Part shown: one piece after another, positions 56,401-64,000 of the stretch
How positions within the stretch are numbered: the stretch's first letter is position 1
Layout of the letters: the number at the start of each line of letters is the position of its first letter
Origin: Kappaphycus alvarezii
Taxonomy: Eukaryota; Rhodophyta; Florideophyceae; Gigartinales; Solieriaceae
Direction of reading: 5' to 3'
DNA length: 64,000 nucleotides
Assembly: GCA_002205965.3 (NCBI GenBank)
Contig: NADL03000462.1
Coordinates: 939,001-1,003,000 of the forward strand
Notes under the pieces: model-generated
Database searches by the model: none
Seen by the model: the letters and a program-made list of their open reading frames with translations, nothing else
What the model was told of the DNA's origin: nothing
Made by a program: the position numbers and the translations under genes

Positions 56401-59400
56401 ACACAGGTGCAGTGACTGGAGTTATTGAGGACAAGGAAATTATGAATGTGGGAAAGGACGGATCCGAGGAAGTTGTGGGAGAGTATGAGCTTGTGGAGAT
56501 AAGCGAAGTAGTTGGAGGTGCAGAGAAGGGCGGTGAGCAGGAGGAAGATGCGGGTGTTGAGTTGGATGCTGAGGCGGTTGCTGCTGTTGAGGCGGTCGCC
56601 GTGGAGGGAGGGGCTAGCGTTGACACAGCTGTAGTGACTGGAGTTATTGAGGACAAGGAAATTATGAGTGCAGGAAAGGAAGGGTCCGAGGAAGTTGTGG
56701 GAGAGCATGAGCCGGTGGCGATAAGTGAAGTAGTTGGAGGTGCAGAGAAGAGCGGTGAGCAGGAGGAAGGTGTGGATGGAGGGCTGGACGCTGAGGCGGT
56801 TGCTGCTGTTGAGGCGATCGGCGTGGAGGGAGGGGCTAGCGTTGACACAGCTGTAGTGACTGGAGTTATTGAGGACAAGGGAATTATGAGTATAGGGAAG
56901 GACGGATCCGAGGAAGTTGTAGGAGAGCACGAGCCTGTGGCGATAAGTGAAGTAGTTGGAGGTGCAGAGAAGAGCGGTGAGCAGGAGGAAGGTGTGGATG
57001 GAGGGCTGGACGCTGAGGCGGTTGCTGCTGTTGAGGCGATCGGCGTGGAGGGAGGGGCAAGTGGCGACACAACTGTAGTGACGAGTGTTGCCGAGGAAGG
57101 TGAAAGTATCAATGCAGGAAAGGAAGGGTCCGAGGATGTTGTGGGAGAGCATGAGCCGGTGGCGATAAGTGAAGTAGTTGGTGGTGTAGAAAAGGGCGGT
57201 GAGCTGGAGGAAGGTGTGGATGGAGGGCTGGACGCTGAGGCGGTTGCTGCTGTTGAGGCGGTCGGCGTGGAGGGAGGGGCAAGTGGCGACACAACTGTAG
57301 TGACGAGTGTTGCCGAGGAAGGTGAAAGTATCAATGCAGGAAAGGAAGGGTCCGAGGATGTTGTCGGAGAGCATGAGCCGGTGGCGATAAGTGAAGTAGT
57401 TGGTGGTGTAGAGAAGGGCGGTGAACAGGAGGAAGGTGTGATGGAGGGCTGGACGCTGAGGCGGTTGCTGCTGTTGAGGCGGTCGGCGTGGAGGGAGGGC
57501 AAGTGGCGACACAAACTGTAGTGACGAGTGTTGCCGAGGAAGGTGAAAGTATCAAATGCAGGAAAGGAAGGGTCCGAGGATGTTATCGGAGAGCATGAGC
57601 CGGTGGCGATAAGTGAAGTAGTTGGTGGTGTAGAGAAGGGCGGTGAGCAGGAGGAAGGTGTGGATGGAGGGCTGGACGCTGAGGCGGTTGCTGCTGTTGA
57701 GGCGGTCGGCGTGGAGGGAGGGGCAAGTGGCGACACAACTGTAGTGACGAGTGTTGCCGAGGAAGGTGAAAGTATCAATGCAGGAAAGGAAGGGTCCGAG
57801 GATGTTGTGGGAGAGCATGAGCCGGTGGCGATAAGTGAAGTAGTTGGTGGTGTAGAGAAGGGCGGTGAGCTGGAGGAAGGTGTGGACGGTGGGCTGGATG
57901 TTGAGGCGGTTGCTGCTGTTGAGGCGGTCGGCTTGGAGGGAGGGGCTAGCGTTGACACAGCTGCAGTGACTGGAGTTGTTGAGGACAAGGGAATTATGAG
58001 TATAGGGAAGGAAGGGTCCGAGGAAGGTGTGGGAGAGCATGAGCCGGTGGCGATAAGTGAAATAGTTGGAGGTGCAGAGAAGGGCGGTGAGCAGGAGGAA
58101 GATGCGGGTGTTGAGTTGGATGCTGAGGCGGTTGCTGCTGTTGAGGCGGTCGGCTTGGAGGGAGGGGCTAGTGTTGACACAGGTGCAGTGACTGGAGTTA
58201 TTGAGGACAAGGGAATTATGAGTGCAGGAAAGGAAGGGTCCGAGGAAGTTGTGGGAGAGCATGAGCCGGTGGCGATAAGTGAAGTAGTTGGTGGTGTAGA
58301 GAAGGGCGGTGAGCTGGAGGAAGGTGTGGATGGAGGGCTGGACGCTGAGGTGGTTGCTGCTGTTGAGGCGGTCGGCGTGGAGGGAGGGGCAAGTGGCGAC
58401 ACAACTGTAGTGACGAGTGTTGCCGAGGAAGGTGAAAGTATCAATGCAGGAAAGGAAGGGTCCGAGGATGTTGTGGGAGAGCATGAGCCGGTGGCGATAA
58501 GTGAAGTAGTTGGTGGTGCAGAGAAGAGCGGTGAGCTGGAGGAAGGTGCGGATGCTCTGTTGGATGCTGAGGCGGTTGCTGCTGTTGAGTCGCTCGCCGT
58601 GGAGGGAGGGGCTAGTGGTGTCACAGCTGTAGAGACGAGTGTTGTTGAAGAAGAGGAAAGTGTGAGTCTGGGAAAGGACGGGCGTGAGGATGTTGTCGGA
58701 GAGCCCGAGCACGTCGCGATAAGTGAAGCAGTTCGTGGTGCAGAGAAGAGCAGTGAGCAGGAGAAAGGTGTGGGTGCCATATTGGATGCTGATGCGGTTG
58801 CTGCTGTTGAGGCGGTCGGCGTGGAGGGAGGGGCTAGCGTTGACACAGCTGTAGTGACTGGAGTTATTGAGGACAAGGGAATTATGAGTGCAGGAAAGGA
58901 AGGGTCCGAGGATGTTGTGGGAGAGCATGAGCCGGTGGCGATAAGTGAAGTAGTTGGTGGTGTAGAGAAGGGCGGTGAGCTGGAGGAAGGTGTGGATGGA
59001 GGGCTGGACGCTGAGGTGGTTGCTGCTGTTGAGGCGGTCGGCGTGGAGGGAGGGGCAAGTGGCGACACAACTGTAGTGACGAGTGTTGCCGAGGAAGGTG
59101 AAAGTATCAATGCAGGAAAGGAAGGGTCCGAGGATTTTGGGAGACATGAGCCGGTGGCGATAAGTGAAGTAGTTGGTGGTGTAGAGAAGGGCGGTGAGCT
59201 GGAGGGAGGTGTGGATGGAGGGCTGGACGCTGAGGCGGTTGCTGCTGTTGAGGCGGTCGGCGTGGAGGGAGGGGCAAGTGGTGACACAAGTGCAGTGACA
59301 AGTGTATTCGAGGAAGGTGAAAGTATCAATGCAGGAAAGGAAGGGTTCGAGGATGTGCATCAGCCCGTGTCGATAAGTGAAGTAGTTGGTGGTTCAGAGA

Positions 59401-62400
59401 AGGGCGGTGAACAAGAGGAAGGTGTGGACGGTGGGCTGTATGCTGAGACGGCTGCTGAGGCGGTCGCCTCTGTTGAGGCGGTCGCCTCTGTTGAGGCGGT
59501 CGACCTGGAGGGAGGGGATAATGGTGTTGGCGCAACTGGTGTGACTAGTGTTATTGAGGACAGGGAATTATGAGTGTAAGAAAGGACGGGTCCGAGAATG
59601 TTGTCCGAGAGCACGAGCCCGTGGCTACAAGTGAAATAGTTGGTGGTGAAGGGAGGGGCGGTGAACCGGAGGAAGGTGTGGGCGCTGGGCTGGTTGCTAA
59701 GGCAGTTGCTGCTATTGAGGCCGTCACCGTAGAGGGGGGGGCTATTGGTAACACAACTGTAGTCACGAATGTTGTTGATGAAGAGGGAAGGCTGAATGTA
59801 GGAAAGAACGGGTCCGAGGATGTTGTCGGAGTGCACGAGCCGGTGGCAATAAGTGAAGTAGTTGGTGTTGCAGAAAGGAGCCGTGAGGAGGAAGCTGTGG
59901 CCCCTTGGCTGGTAGCTGAAGCGGTCGCTGCAATTGAGGCGGTCGCCGTGAAGGGAGGAGATAATGGTGTTGGCACAACTGCTGTGACGAGTGTCATTGG
60001 GGACGAGGGAACTATGAATGTAGGAAAGGAAGGGTCCGAGGATGTTGTCGGAGAGCACGAGCCAGTTGGGATGAGTGAAGTAGTTAGCGGTGTACAGAAG
60101 AGCGGTGAGCAGGAGGAAGGTGCTGATGCTATGGTGGATGCTGAGGCGGTTGCTGCTGTTGAGGCGGTCGGCGTGGAGGCAAAGGGTAGTGTTGACACAA
60201 CTGCAGTGACAAGTGTTGCTGAAGAAGCGGGAATTATAGGAAACGACGGGTCCGAGGAAGTTGTGGGAGAGCACGAGCCGGTAATGATAAGTGATGTAGT
60301 TGGTGGTGTAGAGAAGAGCGGTGAACTGGAGGAAGGTGTGGATGGAGGGCTGGACGCTGTGGCGGTTGCTGCTGTTGAGGCGGTCGGCGTGGAGGGAGGG
60401 GCTGGTGTTGACACAGGTGCAGTGACTGGTGTTATTGACGACAAGGAAATTATGAGTGTAGGGAAGGATGGGTCGGAGGATGATGTCGGAGAGCCCGAGG
60501 CCGTGGCGATAAGCGAAGCAGTTAGTGGTGCAGAGAAGGGCGGTGAGCAGGAGGAAGGTGCGGGTGCTATGTTAGATGCTGAGGCGGTTACTGCTGTTAA
60601 GGCGTTCGGCGTGGAGGGAGGGCCTAGTGTTGACACAGGTGCAGTGACTGGAGTTATTGAGGACAAGGAAATTATGAGTGCAGGAAAGGAAGGGTCCGAG
60701 GAAGTTGTGGGAGAGCATGAGCCGGTGGCGATAAGTGAAGTAGTTGGTGGTGTAGACAAGGGCGGTGAGCAGGAGGAAGGTGCGGATGCTTTGTTGGGTG
60801 CTGAAGCGGTCGCTGATGTTGATTCGGTCGGCGTGGAGGGAGGGGCTAGTGTTGACATAGGTGCAGTGACTGGAGTTATTGAGGACAAGGGAATTATGAG
60901 TGTAGGGAAGGACGGATCCGAGGATATTGTCGGAGAGCTCGAGCCTGTGGCGATAAGTGAAGTAGTTGGTGGTGCAGAGAAGAGCGGTGAGCTGGAGGAA
61001 GATGCGGATGCTGTGTGGGATGCTGAGGCGGTTGCTGCTGAGGCGGTTGCTGTGGAGGGTGGGGCTAGTGTTGACACAACTGTAGTGACTGGTGTTGTTG
61101 AAGAACAGGGAAGTGTGAGTGTTGGAAAGGAAGGGTCCAAGGAAGTCGTCGGAGAGCACGAGCCCGTGGCGATAAGTGATGTAGTTGGTGGTGTAGAGAA
61201 GAGCGGTGAATTGGAGGAAGGTGCCGATGCTGTGTTAGATGCTGAGGCAGTTTCTGCTGTTGAGGCGGTCGGCGTGGAGGGAGGGGCTAGCGTTGCCACA
61301 GGTGCAGTGACTGGAGTTATTGAGGAAAAGGGAATTATGAATGTAGGGAAGGAAGGGTCCGAGGAAGTTGTGGGAGAGCATGAGCCGGTGGAGATAAGTG
61401 AAATAGTTGGAGGTGCTGAGAAGGGCGGTGAGCAGGAGGAAGGTGTGGATGGAGGGCTGGACGCTGAGGCGGTTGCTGCTGTTGAGGCGGTCGGCGTGGA
61501 GGGAGGGGCTAGTGTTGCCACAGGTGCAGTGACTGGAGTTATTGAGGACAAGGGAATTATGAGTGTAGGGAAGGACGGATCCGAGGATATTGTCGGAGAG
61601 CACGAGCCTGTGGCGATAAGTGAAGTAGTTGGAGGTGCAGAGAAGAGCGGTGAGCAGGAGGAAGGTGTGGATGGAGGGCTGGACGCTGAGGCGGTTGCTG
61701 CTGTTGAGGTGGTCGGCGTGGAGGGAGGGGCTAGTGCTGACACAACTGCAGTGACAAGTGTTGTTGAGGAAAGGGAAAGTGTGAGGGTGGGAAAGGAAGG
61801 GTCCGAGGAAGTTGTGGGAGAGCACGAGCCGGTGGAGATAAGCGAAGTAGTTGGAGGTGCAGAGAAGGGCGGTGAGGAGGAGGAAGATGCGGGTGTTGAG
61901 TTGGAAGCTGAGGCGATTGCTGCTGTTGAGGCGGTCGCCGTGGAGGGAGGGGCTAGCGTTGACACAGCTGTAGAGACGAGTGTTGTTGAAGAAGAGGAAA
62001 GTGTGGGTCTACTCCAACAAGAGGATGTTGCCGAAGAGCGCGGTGTGAGTGAAAGGAAGGATGAACCTCAAGGTGTCGTAACGGATAGTGAGCCTGTGCT
62101 TGTTGGTGAAATTGTGACTAATCAGAAGGATAGTGCTGATTACATGGAAGCTGTCGGTGATGGCGTAGTCTCTGCCGGTGAGGCGGTCGCAACCGGGGGC
62201 CAAGCTAACGTTGATGATACATCAGCAGTGATGAGTGCTGTTGAGAAAGATGGAAGTGTGAATGTATGTAAGGATGATGCTGAGGTTGTTGTCCGGGGGC
62301 AAGAGCCTGTGCTTGTGGGTGAAGTTGTTGCCCATGTGGATAACAGTCCTGAGCACTTGGAAGCAATAGACGGTAGTGCAGTCGCTGTTGATGCCGTTGT

Positions 62401-63500
62401 TGTTGTGGACGGGGCTCTTGGTGCTGATACGACAGCTGTGACGAGTGCTGTTGAGGAGGAGCGAATTGTCAGTTTAGTAGAGGATGGTGCCGGGGATGTT
62501 GTCGGGACGCAGGAGCCTGCGAGTGAGACTGCTTATATGGAGGAAAGTGCTGAGCTCGGAGAAGGTGCAGATGAGAGTGTGGTCGCTGCTGCGGAGCCTG
62601 TCGCAGTGGATGGTGGGGCTTCGGGTGGGGACGCAACCGCGGCGACGAGTTTTGTTGTGGGAGAGCGGGGTGTGGATAAGAATAGTACGGAGGGTATCGT
62701 CGAGGAGCATGAGCCAATGAGTGAAGTAGTTTCCCCGGAGGGATGAGCGTGCTGAGCACGGGGAAGATGCAGATGACAGTGCGGTAGCGGCTGTTGAGGT
62801 TTATGCCGTGGTGGGCAAGGCAACTGGTGGTGACACAACGGCGGTGACGAGTGCTGCTGATGAAGGAAGTTTGAGTGTTGGACTGAGTGGTGAAATTGTA
62901 ACTCATATTGAGGACAATGCTGAGAACGAGAATGCCTCGCGTGATGAGGTTCATGACCGTACAGTTGCTGCTGAGACGGTCACCGTTGCGAGTGGGGCTT
63001 TTGTTGGTGACACAAGTGCACTGATGAGCGAGAACAGCGAAGGAAAAGTTGCTGCTAGGGAGCTGCCGGTTGTGGCTAGCGAATTGGCTGGAGTTGGTGT
63101 TGCAGATGGTGACGATGATGTTGCAGTTGTGACTACGGTTGGGGTTCATGAGGGTGCGATTGCCGATGAAGGAGAGTCTGTAGTAGTGGAAGCGGTTGTG
63201 GTGGATGACAGCTACAATACAATGTATGATTCTGTAGGAGACAGTGGGGTTGGGAGCAGAGACAGGGGCAATGTGGATGAGGAAGCCGTTGTAGTCGAAA
63301 GGACTGGAGCGGAAGGTGCTGTTGTCGAGGAGCATGATCTCTTTGCTGCGACAGACCTTTCTATACAAGAGGATTCCGTTGATGAGCAAATGGCGGATTC
63401 CGTTAGGGCAGCGTTAGTGGGCGAAGATGTCGATGACGATGCAGTTGTGGTGGTGTCAAATGACAATAAGAATGTTGAAGACGCACAGAATTTCTTCTGA
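53482..63500 (+). CDS. EDC4/Varicose-like N-terminal blades with giant acidic repeat tail, frame-broken
   Basis: The ATG at 53,482 opens a Ser/Thr/Pro-rich start, then 'AFVVANSALANSPNAAITVS' and the blade 'LGLSLKGHSAPIVDLEFL' with 'VLGSCDTDGIVYLWFI' (about residues 73-115). This resembles the first part of the EDC4/Varicose propeller ('LKGHTxxVxDxxFF...DGRVYVW'). 'GTMVLVPNDGSNVRVITFH' ends the folded part. A Pro-rich linker ('ALPAPPPPQEEDDVPPPPEP') and a long Asp/Glu/Val/Gly-rich region follow, then about 29 tandem 74-residue repeats (55,690-62,000) and a degenerate acidic end to 'NVEDAQNFF'. Reading continues on the plus strand through frame changes near 54,540, 54,800, 55,145, 55,585, 57,430-57,560, 59,560 and 62,740. 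If joined it would be about 3,300 residues. The tail has no predicted domain I know; it looks disordered and strongly negative. Confidence 0.6.
55690..62000 (+). repeat. Tandem array, about 29 units of 222 bp (74 aa)
   Basis: Equivalent points (the 'cgg/cgt/cgc-cgtgg' before 'agggagggg') fall at 55,931, 56,153, 56,375, 56,597 and 56,819, exactly 222 bases apart, and on to about 61,934. Plus-strand unit in pieces: 'EGGASVDTAVVTGVIEDKGI', 'MSAGKEGSEEVVGEHEPVAI', 'SEVVGGAEKGGEQEEGVDGG', 'LDAEAVAAVEAVGV'. Central units (56,100-59,300) are nearly identical, so the array has been homogenised recently. Units before 55,700 and after 62,000 are increasingly divergent, the usual pattern of unequal crossing-over. 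Most substitutions are at third codon positions or are D/E and G/A swaps. Short deletions occur near 59,140 (six bases) and 59,360, and an 18-base duplication near 59,450-59,500. Confidence 0.95.
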
Positions 63501-63904
63501 GAAGAAAGGTTGGAAGATTTGGTTCCAAAAGTTTGGTTAGTTTAATATTTGGAAAGTAGTGTCTTGTCGTGAAGTGAGACCATATGTTCCATTAGGGAGT
63601 TTAGAGATGTGGGGGCGCGAATGGCCCAAAGGATGCGATGCCATGAGTGGGAGAGAAGAGCAGTGCACTTCACTTGGATGTGTAGAGTTGTTTAGCCATT
63701 TTAGTACGGATTCACACTGCTTCTTAGGTAAACAAGAGCTGGCAACACACGTACCATATTTGAATAGTGTACATATGTTTTCGACGAAATCGATCGCGTC
63801 AGGTGAGGTCTCCCGTGCCTTCGACTTCAATATCGGCCAACTGTTCAGTTGTTCTACCGCCAGAAAGAGAAACTTTACTTCAATGAGTATCTATCGTGTA
63901 TACT
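63501..63904. other. Downstream region of the giant repeat gene
   Basis: Short frames occur on both strands (63,559-63,933 plus; 63,830-63,537 minus) without a recognised family. It ends at the boundary of the next RPADI-family fragment. Confidence 0.35.
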
Positions 63905-64000
63905 GCTGGTCGGACTATACGGCTAAGAACTAACCAGATGTTTCATGCCAGGCATGTGCAGTGGGGCTCGCGATAGACTCGCCATTGCAACAGGAAACCA
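63905..64000 (-). pseudogene. RPADI-family 3' end, running off the window
   Basis: On the minus strand this reads 'WFPVAMASLSRAPLHM' and a terminal 'VSS' stop, matching 'WSSIAEAILSRAPMRM...VRS' of the copy at 23,280. The bases after the stop, ccgtatagt on the minus strand, are also the same as at 23,280. The rest of the element lies beyond the right edge. Confidence 0.75.

Noticed and set aside
55643-59329. 1,228-codon Ser/Thr/Pro-rich minus-strand frame as a gene
   Set aside because: It is the exact complement of the 222-bp repeat, open because the period is a multiple of three and the unit lacks minus-strand stops. The plus strand stays readable beyond both ends of the array. Kept only as an alternative in the findings.
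59551-61965. 804-codon minus-strand frame as a gene
   Set aside because: Same reason: the antisense face of the repeat array.
62469-63389. 306-codon minus-strand frame as a gene
   Set aside because: It opposes the degenerate acidic end of the plus gene, has a different composition from the other minus frames and shows no motif.

Overview
The window looks like nuclear DNA of a eukaryote with a compact, intron-poor gene style. It is probably a photosynthetic alga, and a red alga is my best guess. This is an inference from several signs: a 3-isopropylmalate dehydrogenase with a transit-peptide-like N-terminus, a UPF0016/GDT1 membrane transporter with a long basic leader, a DnaJ-type CxxC zinc-finger protein of the plastid-chaperone kind, few introns, and abundant Ty1/copia elements. 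I see no bacterial operons, rRNA genes or CRISPR arrays.

Layout. 0-8 kb holds only decayed mobile elements: a minus-strand copia-type element between two ~360-bp TG...CA LTRs (774-6361), then a mariner relic (6681-7968). 8-9 kb holds two minus-strand fragments of a non-LTR-like retroelement family with a CxxC...GDHA...E...RPADI endonuclease-like tail, called the RPADI family below. 9-15 kb is a host gene block: a CRAL-TRIO (Sec14-like) protein, a MUS81 endonuclease and, tail to tail with it, a cytochrome P450. 15.8-19.1 kb is a pile-up of RPADI-family pieces in both orientations, including one intact 337-codon ORF. 19.5-21.1 kb has a zinc-finger protein and a GDT1-family transporter. 22.7-32.3 kb has two decayed copia elements, the first split by an RPADI insertion. 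32-47 kb is AT-rich and nearly gene-free, with relics of PGBD/piggyBac-like and pogo/Tigger-like transposases, a perfect hairpin, a tRNA-like sequence and one unidentified coding-like relic.

47.3-63.5 kb is the most interesting part. After an intact leuB gene come two divergent genes that each seem to carry part of one EDC4/Varicose beta-propeller (mRNA decapping scaffold). The C-terminal blades are on the minus strand (48,994-50,571). The N-terminal blades are on the plus strand (53,482 on), leading into a very long acidic tail made largely of about 29 tandem 74-residue repeats. The window ends inside another RPADI-family copy.

Many conserved host genes are interrupted by single-base, mostly homopolymer, frame changes. 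Inside the repeat array four such changes occur within about 150 bases and cancel out, which points to consensus errors rather than real pseudogenes. Coordinates of frame-broken genes span all readable pieces. Calls rest on reading translated motifs by eye; no database search was possible.
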